From NCBI RefSeq assembly GCF_013044515.1, contig NZ_JABEPR010000002.1, positions 434,001-498,000 of the forward strand: a stretch of DNA of 64,000 nt, read 5' to 3'. Below the pieces are notes generated by a model that saw nothing but the letters and a program-made list of their open reading frames with translations, had not been told where the DNA came from and did no database searches. The first letter of the stretch is position 1; every line of letters begins with the position of its first letter. Made by a program: the position numbers and the translations under genes. Shown here piece after piece: positions 23,238 to 32,594 of the stretch. Source of the stretch: Sphingomonas sp. ID1715 (GTDB taxonomy: Bacteria; Pseudomonadota; Alphaproteobacteria; Sphingomonadales; Sphingomonadaceae).

Positions 23238-23507
23238 ATGGTTCCGGAATATCACGAGACGGTGGAACGCACCGTGCGCGCGGTCCTTATCGACGTGCTC
23301 GGCATCGCCCCCGAGCGCGCCGCGACGTTTGAAGCAGAAACCGGCCTGTTCGGATCGCTGCCCGAACTCGACTCGATGGCCGTCGCCGGGTTGCTGACCG
23401 AAATCGAGGACCGGCTCGGCATCGTCATCGAGGATGACGAGGTCGATGGAGAAATGCTGTCCACATTCGGGACACTCGTGACCTATCTGGACCGCAAGCT
23501 CGCCTGA
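23238..23507 (+). CDS. Acyl carrier protein of the exosortase module
   Basis: The 89-residue protein has the four-helix acyl carrier layout. The Ser in LPELDSMAVAGLLTEIED should carry phosphopantetheine; the usual DSL is DSM here. The helix after it continues RLGIVIEDDEVDGEMLSTFG, normal for the family. It begins 11 bp after the GNAT gene and is probably co-transcribed with it. Together with the ligase and decarboxylase across the divergent promoter it gives a complete load-and-transfer set: decarboxylase, activating enzyme, carrier and acyltransferase. Confidence 0.85.
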   Translation: MVPEYHETVERTVRAVLIDVLGIAPERAATFEAETGLFGSLPELDSMAVAGLLTEIEDRLGIVIEDDEVDGEMLSTFGTLVTYLDRKLA

Positions 23508-23619
23508 CCCTGGCTGATCGGCGTTATGGTTAACGGCTCCCGATTCAGGTATAGCCGAGTCGCAGCTCCATGAGAGAGCGCGCGGTCGCATCGTGTAAGC
23601 TCGTACAAGGGGGATTAGC

Positions 23620-24231
23620 ATGATGAAGCGTTACGCGGCCTATCTCGGCCTGCCGCTGCTGCTTGCCGCCAATCCGGCACAGGCGGTCACCGTGTTCCAG
23701 ACCAATTTCGACTCGATCGCCGTGCCCTCGGGCAGCTATGTGATCCTGCCCACCGCCGAAGGCTGGACGGCGACGGCGGGCGACGGCATCGAAATCCAGA
23801 ATCACGCCGCCGGCGAACCGTTTTCCGAAACGAACCTCGTCGAGCTGGACAGCAACAACAACAGCGCCATGTCGCGGACGATCGATGCCGGCACCTACAC
23901 GCTGAGCTTCTATTATTCGGCCCGCCCCAACGTGCCCGCCGCCAGCAACGGTATCGATGTGCTGATCAACGGCGTCAGCATCTTCAACATCACGGGCGAC
24001 GGCGGCGCGGGCACCGTCTGGCTGCCGCAGTCGCTCAGCTTCGGCGTGAATGCGAGTTCGACGCTCACCTTCGCGGCGATCGGCACCAGCGACTCGCTCG
24101 GCGGCTATCTCGACAACGTCGCACTGGCGGGCGTGCCCGAACCGGCGACCTGGGCGATGATGCTCGGCGGCTTCGCGCTGGTCGGCGCGGCAACCCGTCG
24201 CCGGACGCGCACCGCCGTTACTTACGCCTGA
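23620..24231 (+). CDS. Secreted PEP-CTERM protein near the exosortase module
   Basis: The 203-residue protein has a signal peptide (to about residue 22, ANPAQA), a beta-sandwich-like body, and a sorting signal VPEPATWAMMLGGFALVGA followed by ATRRRTR. The body (FQTNFDSI..., GDGIEIQNHA, LDNVALAG) resembles carbohydrate-binding or lectin-like folds of other PEP-CTERM proteins. It follows the acyl carrier gene by 112 bp. It is a candidate substrate of the exosortase served by the neighbouring genes; the exosortase itself is not in this window. A terminator hairpin follows at 24238. Confidence 0.88.
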   Translation: MMKRYAAYLGLPLLLAANPAQAVTVFQTNFDSIAVPSGSYVILPTAEGWTATAGDGIEIQNHAAGEPFSETNLVELDSNNNSAMSRTIDAGTYTLSFYYSARPNVPAASNGIDVLINGVSIFNITGDGGAGTVWLPQSLSFGVNASSTLTFAAIGTSDSLGGYLDNVALAGVPEPATWAMMLGGFALVGAATRRRTRTAVTYA

Positions 24232-24237
24232 TCGGAA

Positions 24238-24269
24238 AAGGGTGCCGCCTCGACTCGGGCGGCACCCTT
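24238..24269. terminator. Bidirectional terminator hairpin
   Basis: A 12-bp perfect stem (24238-24249 with 24258-24269) and a 8-base loop lie between the convergent PEP-CTERM and DUF3597 genes. On the minus strand the stem is followed by a short T-run (CCCTTTTCC). Confidence 0.75.
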
Positions 24270-24274
24270 CTTCG

Positions 24275-24721
24275 TCAGTCCTGAAGTTCGGCGGGCACCT
24301 TCCCGCCATTCTGCGCCAGCGCGCGCATCACGGCTTTCTGCAGCGCGATATTCTGCTCGGCGCTACCGTCGGCCCCGGCATGGACGCTCAACTCGCCGGC
24401 CAGCTCCTTGCGTGCCGCCAGACTCGAGTCGAGTTCCAGCAGCTTCAGCAGGTCGACGATCGAATGCCGCCAGTCGAGCCGGTCCGCGCCCGACCGAGCG
24501 CTCAGCACCGCCTCGACATCGACCGGTTGCGGCTGGGCCTGCGGAGCGGCTGTCGGCTGAGCCGTAGGCGCCGCCGGCTGCTGCGGTACCGGCCGCGCCG
24601 GTGCGGCATTGGCGTGCTGCACGGGCGCCGCGGCGGGCTGATCCTTATGGCCTGAGAATTGGCCGCCAAGCGGCCCCTTGTCGCCGAAGATCGCGTGCTT
24701 GATCGCGGAAAAGATGCTCAT
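24275..24721 (-). CDS. DUF3597 domain protein
   Basis: The 148-residue protein starts at ATG 24721. It begins MSIFSAIKHAIFGDKG, has an Ala/Pro/Gln-rich linker (about residues 30-70), then a helical C-terminal domain (DVEAVLSARSGADRLDWRHS, then IVDLLKLLELDSSLAARKEL), the DUF3597 signature. The family is common in sphingomonads and rhizobia and has no known function; the small helical domain looks like a protein-binding module. It shares a terminator with the PEP-CTERM gene and diverges from the antiporter gene. Confidence 0.85.
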   Translation of the reverse strand: MSIFSAIKHAIFGDKGPLGGQFSGHKDQPAAAPVQHANAAPARPVPQQPAAPTAQPTAAPQAQPQPVDVEAVLSARSGADRLDWRHSIVDLLKLLELDSSLAARKELAGELSVHAGADGSAEQNIALQKAVMRALAQNGGKVPAELQD

Positions 24722-24832
24722 TCCGGGCCTGCTCCAAATTGCTTGCCCGACGCTCAACGCGTCATGGGCCGCCTGGTTCTGAGCCGGCGCGGGCGCTGGC
24801 AGCTGATGTCGTTTCGCCCTAAGAACGGGCGC

Positions 24833-26416
24833 ATGCATCCCGTTGAGACGTTCGAAGTGGTGCTGGTGCTGCTGGCGCTGGTGATCGCGCTGCACTGGGT
24901 GGCGCAGCGCATCGGCCTGCCGCCCGCGACCGCGCTGCTGGTCGGCGGTGGCGCGCTCGCCTTCGTGCCGGGCCTGCCTCAAATCGTGCTGGACCCCGAA
25001 CTCGCGCTGGTGCTGTTCCTGCCGCCGCTGCTGATGGACGGCGCCTATTATACCGCGTTCGGCCGGTTCCGGAGGCATCTGCCCGGCATCATCTCGCTGG
25101 CCGTCGGCGCGGTGCTGTTCACGACGATCGCGGTCGCGGGCGTCACCCATATGCTCTTGCCGCAGCTGCCCTGGGCCGCCTGCTTTGCATTGGGCGCCAT
25201 CGTCTCGCCGCCGGACGCAGTGTCGGCGCGGGCGGTGCTGCACGGCGTGGTGCTGCCGCGCCGGCTGACGGCGCTGCTCGAAGGCGAAAGCCTGCTCAAC
25301 GATGCGACCGGCCTCGTCCTCTTTCGTTTCGCCGTGGCAGCGACGCTCAGCGGCGTGTTCGATGCCGGAGAAGCGGTGCAGAGCTTCGTGCTCCTCGCCT
25401 TGGGCGGGGTGGCCGTCGGCATCGGCGCCGGGGCGAGCTGGGTGCTGATCGTCAAGCGGCTGCACGACCAGACGCTGATCATCGCGGCCACGACATTGCT
25501 CGGCTGGGGCGCTTACCTCGCCGGCGAGTGGCTGCACGTCTCGGGCGTGATCGCGACCGTCACGGCCGGGCTGATCCTTGGCTGGTATCAGCACGAGATC
25601 TTCCCCGCCAATGTGCGGCTGCGCGGGAGCGCCTTTTGGCAGACCCTGGTGTTCGTGCTCGAGGCCTTGGTGTTCATCCTGATCGGCTTCTCGCTGCGCG
25701 CGGTCGTCGAACGGGTCGGCGGGTTCGAGGCGGTGTCGGCCTCGATGGCGCTGCCGATCCTTGGAGTCTTGGGCGCGGTCGTGCTCGCCCGATTCGTCTG
25801 GGTCTTCGGGAGCGACGTGATGCTCACCGCGCTCCGCCGTCTCGGCTGGCGCAGGGCGCGACCGCTTGGACCGCGTCAGGCGGTCGTGCTCGGCTGGGCG
25901 GGGATGCGCGGCGTGGTGACGCTCGCCGTCGCCCTGACCCTGCCGGCGCAGATGCCCGGCCGCGACCTGATGCTGGTCACCGCCTTTGCCGTCATCTTCG
26001 CTACGGTCGTACTGCAGGGCACCAGTCTCGGCTGGCTTATCCGGCGATTCCAGCCTGAGGACAAGGACCCGCCCGCCCGACTCAGCCTCGCCGATTCGGA
26101 AGCCGCGGTGGCGCGGGCCAAGGCGGCCGCCGTCGAGGCCAATGCCTATGACGGCGACGGCACGCTCATCCATCCGCAACTGCTCGAACAATATCGCAAG
26201 CGCGCCGAGGCGACGGAGCGTTATGCGCAGGATGTCGACGGCTTCATGGCGCGCATCCGCTCGCACTTCGACGTGACCCTGCTGGCGATCGCCGCCGGCC
26301 GCGCCGAGCTGATCCGCCAGCACCGCGCCGGCCAGATCGAGGACGAGACGCTGCACAATCTGGAACGCGACCTCGACCTGGAGGAGATGGGGACGATCTT
26401 CCAGCGCGATGGCTGA
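24833..26416 (+). CDS. CPA1-family Na+/H+ antiporter
   Basis: The 527-residue membrane protein has about 12 transmembrane segments over residues 1-400 and a soluble C-terminal tail of some 120 residues. Family motifs are LFLPPLLMDGAYY, ALGAIVSPPDAVSARAVL with the ion-binding Asp, and LLEGESLLNDATGLVLFRF. GWAGMRGVVTLAVAL follows near segment 11. It exchanges protons for Na+ or K+ and supports pH and salt balance. ATG 24833 is the likely start; two upstream in-frame starts exist. The helical tail probably regulates activity. Confidence 0.9.
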   Translation: MHPVETFEVVLVLLALVIALHWVAQRIGLPPATALLVGGGALAFVPGLPQIVLDPELALVLFLPPLLMDGAYYTAFGRFRRHLPGIISLAVGAVLFTTIAVAGVTHMLLPQLPWAACFALGAIVSPPDAVSARAVLHGVVLPRRLTALLEGESLLNDATGLVLFRFAVAATLSGVFDAGEAVQSFVLLALGGVAVGIGAGASWVLIVKRLHDQTLIIAATTLLGWGAYLAGEWLHVSGVIATVTAGLILGWYQHEIFPANVRLRGSAFWQTLVFVLEALVFILIGFSLRAVVERVGGFEAVSASMALPILGVLGAVVLARFVWVFGSDVMLTALRRLGWRRARPLGPRQAVVLGWAGMRGVVTLAVALTLPAQMPGRDLMLVTAFAVIFATVVLQGTSLGWLIRRFQPEDKDPPARLSLADSEAAVARAKAAAVEANAYDGDGTLIHPQLLEQYRKRAEATERYAQDVDGFMARIRSHFDVTLLAIAAGRAELIRQHRAGQIEDETLHNLERDLDLEEMGTIFQRDG

Positions 26417-26496
26417 ACGCTTCCGAAACAAGCGCTTACCCGTTCGTTAAGCTCCACTCGCCTAACGCCGCCCGGATTGGAGCACTGGAGCCGCAA

Positions 26497-26886
26497 ATGC
26501 CCGCCGAGACCCGCCGAAAAGGAGCGCCCTGGACCGAGGCGGACGACGCCGAGCTGCGGCGCCGCTGCGAGGCGGGCGAGTTCCTCGAAGACATCGCCAA
26601 GGCGCTCGGCCGCTCCAGTGAAGGCGTGCGCACCCGCGCCAACCTCCTCGGCATCCCGTGCAAGTCCGGGCGCAGCGCCGGAGCGCGCAAGAAGGCGCCT
26701 CCAGCACCGAAGGCACCCCCCTACCGGCTGGTCTGCCGCAAGTCCGATGGCTCGACGGAAAGCGTCACGGCTGTGGACGCACGCAGCGAGGCCGAGGCCG
26801 TCGCGGTCGCCCAGGCCTGCGTGGCGGAGGGCGGCTGCGAGCTGTGGCGGACGGGCAGCGATCCCGTGCTGGTCGGCCGCTACTGA
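26497..26886 (+). CDS. Small SANT/Myb-like helix-turn-helix protein
   Basis: The 129-residue protein has an N-terminal Myb/SANT-like motif, residues 11-52 (WTEADDAELRRRCEAGEF, then IAKALGRSSEGVRTRANLLG). Such domains bind DNA. A basic linker (SGRSAGARKKAPPAPKAPP) joins it to a short beta-rich C-terminal domain (about 75-129) that is not recognised. It may be a transcription or nucleoid factor. The gene lies 80 bp after the antiporter and converges with trxB. Confidence 0.65.
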   Translation: MPAETRRKGAPWTEADDAELRRRCEAGEFLEDIAKALGRSSEGVRTRANLLGIPCKSGRSAGARKKAPPAPKAPPYRLVCRKSDGSTESVTAVDARSEAEAVAVAQACVAEGGCELWRTGSDPVLVGRY

Positions 26887-26896
26887 CGCTAAGGCG

Positions 26897-27868
26897 CTAA
26901 GCGGCGACAGCTCGCTGCGCCGCGAAATCCGCTTCGGCGAGGAAGCGTTCGGCGTCCAGCGCGGCCATACAGCCGGTGCCGGCGGCAGTGACCGCCTGGC
27001 GGTAATGCTTGTCCATCACGTCGCCGCACGCGAACACGCCGGGAATGGCGGTGCGCGAGGTACCGGGCTCGACCCGGATATAGCCGTCGTCCAATTCCAG
27101 CGCCTGGCCGAACAGCTCGGTCGAGGGCGAATGGCCGATCGCTACGAACGCGCCGTCGCACCCGATATGGCTGTGCGCCCCGGTGACGGTGTCTTTCAGG
27201 TCCACGCCGACCAGCCCTTCGGGCTCCCCACCGCTGACGAACCGCTCCACCTGCTTGTTCCACAGCACCGAGATCCGCTCATTGGCGAACAGCCGCTCCT
27301 GCAGGATCTTCTCGGCCCGCAGCGAATCGCGGCGATGGATCAGCGTCACGTCCGGCGAATGATTGGTCAGGTACAGCGCTTCCTCGACAGCGGTGTTGCC
27401 GCCGCCGATCACGACCACTTTCTTGCCGCGATAGAAGAAGCCGTCGCACGTCGCGCAGGCCGACACGCCCTTGCCCGCCAGATGCCGCTCGCTATCCAGG
27501 CCAAGCCATTTCGCCTGCGCGCCGGTCGCGATCACCAGCGTCTCGCCCTCATAGACATCGCCGCTGTCGCCCGTCAGCCGGAACGGCCGCCGCGACAGGT
27601 CGACGCCGGTCACGATGTCGTACATCATCGTGGTGCCGACATGTTCGGCCTGCTTCTGCATCTGCTCCATCAGCCAGGGGCCCTGGATCACGTCCGCGAA
27701 GCCCGGATAATTCTCGACATCGGTGGTCGTCATCAGCTGGCCGCCGGGCTGGATGCCCTGCACCACGATCGGCTTCAGCCCCGCGCGCGCGCCATAGATG
27801 GCGGCGGACAAGCCGGCGGGTCCGGAGCCGAGGATCAGCATGCGCGTCTTGTGAATCGTCATCGTCAT
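26897..27868 (-). CDS. trxB: Thioredoxin-disulfide reductase
   Basis: The 323-residue flavoprotein passes electrons from NADPH to thioredoxin. FAD binding is at LILGSGPAGLSAAIYGARAG, the redox pair is in SACATCDGFFYRGK, and NADPH binding is at VVIGGGNTAVEEALYL. The C-terminal FAD motif is GVFACGDVMDKHYRQAVTAA. ATG 27868 with AAGGGA just upstream is the best start. Length is standard. It is divergent from the chemoreceptor gene, with about 108 bp between them. Confidence 0.96.
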   Translation of the reverse strand: MTMTIHKTRMLILGSGPAGLSAAIYGARAGLKPIVVQGIQPGGQLMTTTDVENYPGFADVIQGPWLMEQMQKQAEHVGTTMMYDIVTGVDLSRRPFRLTGDSGDVYEGETLVIATGAQAKWLGLDSERHLAGKGVSACATCDGFFYRGKKVVVIGGGNTAVEEALYLTNHSPDVTLIHRRDSLRAEKILQERLFANERISVLWNKQVERFVSGGEPEGLVGVDLKDTVTGAHSHIGCDGAFVAIGHSPSTELFGQALELDDGYIRVEPGTSRTAIPGVFACGDVMDKHYRQAVTAAGTGCMAALDAERFLAEADFAAQRAVAA

Positions 27869-27976
27869 TCCCTTATCACCCCAGCAGATAGGGGGCGGCG
27901 CGCCACCACGCAAACGGGGTTGACGGCGCGTTAACCAGATTCAGGTTAGCCGTTTCGCTCCCGACGGACGGAGCGA

Positions 27977-29608
27977 ATGAGCGCGCGCACCATTTCCAAT
28001 GCCTTGCTGCTGCGGCTGCGGCTGTTTGCCCGCGCCGAACGGCGGCGCGTGACCCGCAGCCTGTGGGTGCGTTCCGAGATCGTCGACGCTCAGGTGCGCG
28101 AAGTCGCCAAACAGGTGAAGCAGGGCGCGCCGGTCAACCTGGCGGCATCCATCGTGTTCGCCTATCTCTTCTCCGGCGTCGAACATTATGTGCCGCTGCT
28201 CGCCAGCTGCGTGGCCCTGTTCTGCCTGACGGCGAGCAGCCTCTTCTACCTGCCCCACATGCCCTTTTGCCGGGTTCGCTATCACTCGGCCGAACAGCGC
28301 CGGCGCATTCTCCACCTCTATTCGCTGGCCACGGGTTTGGTCTGGGCGGCGATGCTCGTGGCGCCACTGCTGACGGCCGGCGAGTCGGTCCGCATCTATT
28401 TGTTCTCGATCATGGTCGGGGCGATGTGCGTCGGCGGACTGATCCTCGCCATGCTGCCGCTAGCCGCGCTCGCTTATACGGCGGTGATGGGACTCGGGCT
28501 CGCCACTGCATTTGCGCTGCAGCCCATCCATATCCCGCCGGCCCTCTACTGCGCGATCACCCTATACATCTTCATGCTGACGCGGGTGTTCTTCGATCTC
28601 TCCAATCTCTTCGTCGGACAGCTGATCTCGGCCGAAGAGGTGCGCCGCGCCGAAGCCGCCGAGCGGGAGCGCGAGCGGCGGGAGCTGGAGCACCGCGCGG
28701 CCGAGCGGCTCGCGCTTCAGTCCGAGCGCGAAGCGGCACGCGCTCAGGAGCAGGAACGGCATCGCGACGAACTGCTCCGCCTCGGCAGCCAGTTCGAAGC
28801 GAGCGTGATGGCCGTCGTGCGCAGCCTCGGCGACGCGGTCGGTCAATTGCAGCAATCGTCCGGCGCCTTGCACCAGATCGGCCAGGAAACGAGCAGCAAG
28901 GCGCTGACCGTCGCCGATCGTGCGACCAGCGCTAGCCAGGCGGTGGCCAGTGTCGCCGCGGCCTCCGCGCAGATGGTCGAGACCGTCGGCCATGTCTCCG
29001 CTAGGGTCGAAGAGCAGGTCGCTTCCAGCGGCACGGCGCGCCACTCGGCCGAGGAAACGCGCTTGGCCCTGAACGAACTCGCCGCCAGCGCGGAAGACAT
29101 CGCCAGCGTCGCCACGCTCATTCAGGACATCGCCGCCAACACCAACCTGCTCGCCCTCAATGCGACGATCGAGGCGGCGCGGGCTGGCGAAGCCGGGCGT
29201 GGCTTTGCCGTCGTCGCCCAGGAGGTGAAGACGCTCGCCACTCAGACGGGCACGGCGATCGGCCGGATCGGAGCGACAGCCGCCGCCATCCGCGCGCGCG
29301 TTTCGGGAGCGCTGGCAGCGGTCGAGCGTGCCTCCGCGCAAGTGGATTCGGTCGGCGACGGCGCCGCCGCGATCGCCGAGGCAGTGACGCAGCAGCGCCA
29401 CGCTTCCGACCATATCGGCCGCAACGCCGCCGCCGCCGCCGAGGATGCCGAGGACGTCCACGCCAACATGGCCCAACTCGCCGAGCACGCGCGCCAGACC
29501 GGCGCCTTCACGGACTCGATGCGCGACCTCGCCCAAGCCCTGGATAGGCAAAGCCGAACCCTGACCACCGCCGCCGGCGACTTCCTGAGCCGCCTGCGGG
29601 CCGCCTAG
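27977..29608 (+). CDS. Methyl-accepting chemotaxis-type protein with a multi-span membrane sensor
   Basis: The 543-residue protein has about six hydrophobic segments in residues 55-215, a coiled coil (about 215-265, very rich in Glu, Arg and Ala), and a cytoplasmic signalling domain to the end. The hairpin tip [20 protein letters not shown] is intact, followed by [18 protein letters not shown]. There is no periplasmic ligand domain and no HAMP domain. It should signal to CheA and CheW, but the window has no other chemotaxis genes. Its last four bases overlap those of the convergent FNT gene. Confidence 0.88.
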   Translation: MSARTISNALLLRLRLFARAERRRVTRSLWVRSEIVDAQVREVAKQVKQGAPVNLAASIVFAYLFSGVEHYVPLLASCVALFCLTASSLFYLPHMPFCRVRYHSAEQRRRILHLYSLATGLVWAAMLVAPLLTAGESVRIYLFSIMVGAMCVGGLILAMLPLAALAYTAVMGLGLATAFALQPIHIPPALYCAITLYIFMLTRVFFDLSNLFVGQLISAEEVRRAEAAERERERRELEHRAAERLALQSEREAARAQEQERHRDELLRLGSQFEASVMAVVRSLGDAVGQLQQSSGALHQIGQETSSKALTVADRATSASQAVASVAAASAQMVETVGHVSARVEEQVASSGTARHSAEETRLALNELAASAEDIASVATLIQDIAANTNLLALNATIEAARAGEAGRGFAVVAQEVKTLATQTGTAIGRIGATAAAIRARVSGALAAVERASAQVDSVGDGAAAIAEAVTQQRHASDHIGRNAAAAAEDAEDVHANMAQLAEHARQTGAFTDSMRDLAQALDRQSRTLTTAAGDFLSRLRAA

Positions 29609-30435
29609 ATCTCGCGTTGCACCTGCGCGTGAATCAACACTGCGAATAGCCCAGTCCCGCCGATCACGTTGCCGATCAGCGCGGGGAGCAGAAATCCGCC
29701 CAGCGCCCAGCCGAGGCCGGCGTCGCCCGCCCAGACCAGCAGAAAGGCTTCGGCCGCCCCCACGACGACATGGGCAAAGCCGCACAGGCCGATCACGAAG
29801 GTCAGGAACAGCACGATCCAGAATGCGGCACTGTCTTCAGCGGATCGCATCCAGGCGATCGATGCCATCAGGAAACCGGCCGGGATCGCCTGCAGCAATG
29901 TCGCCAGAAAGTCGCGCTCCTGGATCTTGGCGGCCACGGAGAGCATGCCCGTCAGCATCTCCGGTGATTGAACCCGGCCGAAGACCGCCAGCGCCGCAAC
30001 CGCGGCTGTGCCGACCAGGTTGCCGAGCAGCACGAGCGACCAGAGCCGAGCGACACGGCCGAGATTGTGCGATGTGAACTGGCGCGCGAGCGGCAGGATT
30101 GCGACCACGGTCTGCTCGGTGAACAGCTGCATCCGCCCCAGCACCACGATCAGGAAGCCGGTGGGATAGCCCAGCGCCACCACCGCCTCGCGCCATGCGG
30201 CCTCTGGGAGATAATGGTGCAGCGCTCCGCTCATGGAGACGGATGCCATGATGGCGACGCCGGCCGCGACGGCCGACCAGAACAGGGACGAGGCAGGCCG
30301 ACCCAGCTCCTCGTCCCCTTGGTTCGACACGGCCGTATGGACCACCTTGGCGGAAGGGGGGCTATGCTCGTCCACCTCCACCTTTTCGTCTTCGCTGAGT
30401 TTGGCCTTGGCGTCCTCCAAGCGCTGCTCCTCCAC
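29605..30435 (-). CDS. Formate/nitrite transporter (FNT) family channel
   Basis: The 276-residue protein has six membrane segments from about residue 48 to 272 in the FNT pattern, with [20 protein letters not shown] and [14 protein letters not shown] as the two half-helix motifs, and [16 protein letters not shown] near the end. The first 45 residues are charged and hydrophilic ([14 protein letters not shown]). This YfdC-like subgroup conducts small monovalent anions; the natural solute is unknown. The frame starts at GTG 30435, without a strong ribosome site. Confidence 0.85.
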   Translation of the reverse strand: MEEQRLEDAKAKLSEDEKVEVDEHSPPSAKVVHTAVSNQGDEELGRPASSLFWSAVAAGVAIMASVSMSGALHHYLPEAAWREAVVALGYPTGFLIVVLGRMQLFTEQTVVAILPLARQFTSHNLGRVARLWSLVLLGNLVGTAAVAALAVFGRVQSPEMLTGMLSVAAKIQERDFLATLLQAIPAGFLMASIAWMRSAEDSAAFWIVLFLTFVIGLCGFAHVVVGAAEAFLLVWAGDAGLGWALGGFLLPALIGNVIGGTGLFAVLIHAQVQREI

Positions 30436-30542
30436 GCGGGCAGCGATTCAGATCGGTGCTGGCTCCCTCTCCAGCCGATGTTATGCTCCGCCGGTAAGTC
30501 GCAATTCAGCTGCGGCGCGACAGGTGAGGAGCGGAGGGTCAG

Positions 30543-31706
30543 ATGGCGCGTGAGTTCTCGATCATCGTCTATGGCGCGACCGGCTTTACGGGCCGGCTCG
30601 TCGCCGAATATCTCGCGGCCAATTATCCGGACCTGCGCTGGGCGATGGCGGGGCGCAGCCAGGCAAAGCTCGAGCAGGTGCGGGCGGAGATTGGCGCGCC
30701 GGCCGCACTGCCGCTGGTGGTGGCCGACGCCGCCGATCCGGCGAGCGTCGCGGCGCTGGTCCAGCGCGCCGATGTCGTGATCACCACGGTCGGCCCCTAT
30801 CAGCTCTACGGCACGCCACTGGTTGCCGCCTGCGCCGCCCACGGCACCGGCTATGTCGATCTGTGCGGCGAGCCGGGCTGGATGCGTGAGATGATCGACA
30901 AGCACCAGGACGAGGCGAAGGCGAGTGGCGCGCGCATCGTCTTTTCCTGTGGCTTCGATTCGATTCCGTTCGACCTGGGCGTCCAGCAGCTGCAGAAGCT
31001 CTGCACCGAGCGGTTCGGCACGCCGGCGCCGCGCATCAAGGGCCGCGTGCGCGCGATGCAGGGCGGCTTTTCCGGCGGCACCGCGGCCAGCCTGAAGGCG
31101 ACCCTCGCCGCGCTTGCCAGGAACCCGTCGCTGGTGAAGGTGCTCGGCAGTTCCTTCGGCCTGACGCCCGGTTTCGAGGGGCCCGACCAGCCCAACATGA
31201 TGCTGCCGCATTTCGACAGCGCGGTGAACGCCTGGGTGGCGCCGTTCGTGATGGCGCCGATCAACACCAAGAATGTCCACCGCACCAATGTCCTGCTCGG
31301 CCACCCTTATGGCCGCGACTTCCGCTATGACGAGATGATGGTGGCGCCGGGCCTTGGCGAAATGGGCAAGGCGGCGGCGGAAGCGATCGCCAAGTACAAC
31401 CCGTTCGGCGGCGAAGGCGGGCCCAAGCCGGGCGAGGGCCCCAGCAAGGAGGATCGCGAGAACGGGTTCTACGACATCCTGTTCGTCGCCGAATATCCGG
31501 ACGGCCGCGGCGCGCGCCTGTCGGTCAAGGGCGACCGCGACCCCGGCTATGGCTCGACGTCGAAGATGATCGCCGAAAGCGCCTTGTGCCTGGTCGAGGA
31601 CCAGACCGGCCAAGGCGGCATCTGGACCCCCGGCGCGATCATGGGCGACGCGCTGGTGAAGCGGCTCGAAAGCCGCGCTGGCCTCAGCTTTGTCGAGGAG
31701 AGCTGA
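30543..31706 (+). CDS. Saccharopine dehydrogenase-like NADP-binding protein
   Basis: The 387-residue protein has an N-terminal Rossmann fold with IIVYGATGFTGRLVAEYLAA and MAGRSQAKLEQVRAE. The later part (residues 130-387) carries CGFDSIPFDLGVQQLQKLC and FSGGTAASLKATLAAL, typical of the trans-acting enoyl reductase/saccharopine reductase family. Members reduce lipid intermediates in mycobacteria; the bacterial homologues are mostly uncharacterised. A short convergent overlap (23 bp) exists with the DUF1275 gene. The reaction here is not certain. Confidence 0.82.
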   Translation: MAREFSIIVYGATGFTGRLVAEYLAANYPDLRWAMAGRSQAKLEQVRAEIGAPAALPLVVADAADPASVAALVQRADVVITTVGPYQLYGTPLVAACAAHGTGYVDLCGEPGWMREMIDKHQDEAKASGARIVFSCGFDSIPFDLGVQQLQKLCTERFGTPAPRIKGRVRAMQGGFSGGTAASLKATLAALARNPSLVKVLGSSFGLTPGFEGPDQPNMMLPHFDSAVNAWVAPFVMAPINTKNVHRTNVLLGHPYGRDFRYDEMMVAPGLGEMGKAAAEAIAKYNPFGGEGGPKPGEGPSKEDRENGFYDILFVAEYPDGRGARLSVKGDRDPGYGSTSKMIAESALCLVEDQTGQGGIWTPGAIMGDALVKRLESRAGLSFVEES

Positions 31707-32322
31707 CGCGGGCCAGCAGCGCCATCGCCGCTGCCAGTGCAGCGGCGGCCCAAAGCGCCTGCGAGCCCACCCGCCCAAAGGCAAAGGCGCCGATCGTCGC
31801 GCCACCGACCAGCCCGAGCCATAGCTGGAAATAAGCTCCCAGTCCGTCCGTCGGGCGCCCGGTGGCAAGATTGGCGAGACGCTGGCCGATCTTGACCAGC
31901 GTACCGGTCATATAGGTGAGGCCCACCCTCACCTCCCCGCCATCCTCGAAGGTGGCATTCTCCGCGCCCATCGCGAACGCGGCGAGCAGCATGGCGGGCC
32001 AGGCCGCGCCCGTCGTTGCGCACAGGGCGGCGATGGTCAGGGCGGCCGCCACCAGCCCGAGCACGGCGGCCTGCCGCCGCGCGCCGTTGCGGCCGGCGAT
32101 CGTGCCGCCCGCGACGCCCAGCACGAAGCAGCCGATCAGGACCCCGGCTACGAGCGCCTCATCGCTTCCCCGCCCCAGGCCCACGCCGAGCCGGGTAGAA
32201 TTTCCGCTCATGAACGAGACAAAGAAGCCGCCCGACTGGCTGTAGCCGATCGCATCGACGAAGCCGGCGATGGCCGCCAGGCCGATGGCGAAGATGCGTG
32301 CGCGCAAATCCAGGCGGGTCAT
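31684..32322 (-). CDS. DUF1275 (YoaK-like) membrane protein
   Basis: The 212-residue protein starts at ATG 32322 and has six hydrophobic segments. The family signature GFVDAIGYSQSGGFFVSFMS, with GNSTRLG after it, lies near the N-terminus, and VGLTYMTGTLVKIGQRLA in the middle. The DUF1275 family has no proven function. The upstream space contains two strong hairpins (32380-32458). Its 3' end overlaps that of the saccharopine dehydrogenase-like gene by 23 bp. Confidence 0.85.
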   Translation of the reverse strand: MTRLDLRARIFAIGLAAIAGFVDAIGYSQSGGFFVSFMSGNSTRLGVGLGRGSDEALVAGVLIGCFVLGVAGGTIAGRNGARRQAAVLGLVAAALTIAALCATTGAAWPAMLLAAFAMGAENATFEDGGEVRVGLTYMTGTLVKIGQRLANLATGRPTDGLGAYFQLWLGLVGGATIGAFAFGRVGSQALWAAAALAAAMALLARVSSPRQS

Positions 32323-32379
32323 GGCCGCGGCATCCCCCAACGGCCGGTGCTTGTCGATAGGCTGCGGCCGAAACGCGAT

Positions 32380-32458
32380 GCGCCCCGCTGCTTGGGGGGG
32401 TGAGCAGCGGGGCGCCAACGCGGGAACAAGGAACTTGCGAAGGGGGGAAGCAAGTTCC
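32380..32458 (-). ncRNA. Candidate small RNA with two C-rich-loop hairpins
   Basis: On the minus strand two stable hairpins follow each other: 32458-32430 (9-bp stem, loop containing TTCCCCCCTTC) and 32415-32380 (13-bp stem, loop CACCCCCCCA). Both loops are runs of C. No gene covers them. The arrangement is similar to the locus at 34273-34359. It could also be a leader of the DUF1275 gene, whose ATG is 58 bp downstream. No T-run follows the second hairpin. Confidence 0.4.
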
Positions 32459-32594
32459 GTAGCCAAGAACGGGCGAGCGGCTCGCGGGTTCCCGATCCAG
32501 ATCAGGAACGCAGGCGTAACATACTCGTATCGTGCGATTTCAATCGCATCACCGCTTACTCGACTTCGCTCGTTCTCCGCGGGTAAGACACGGC

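Noticed and set aside
24722-26431. Long N-terminal extension of the DUF3597 frame across the antiporter gene
   Set aside because: The family start MSIFSAI is at 24721. The rest is antisense to the antiporter and has shadow-frame composition.
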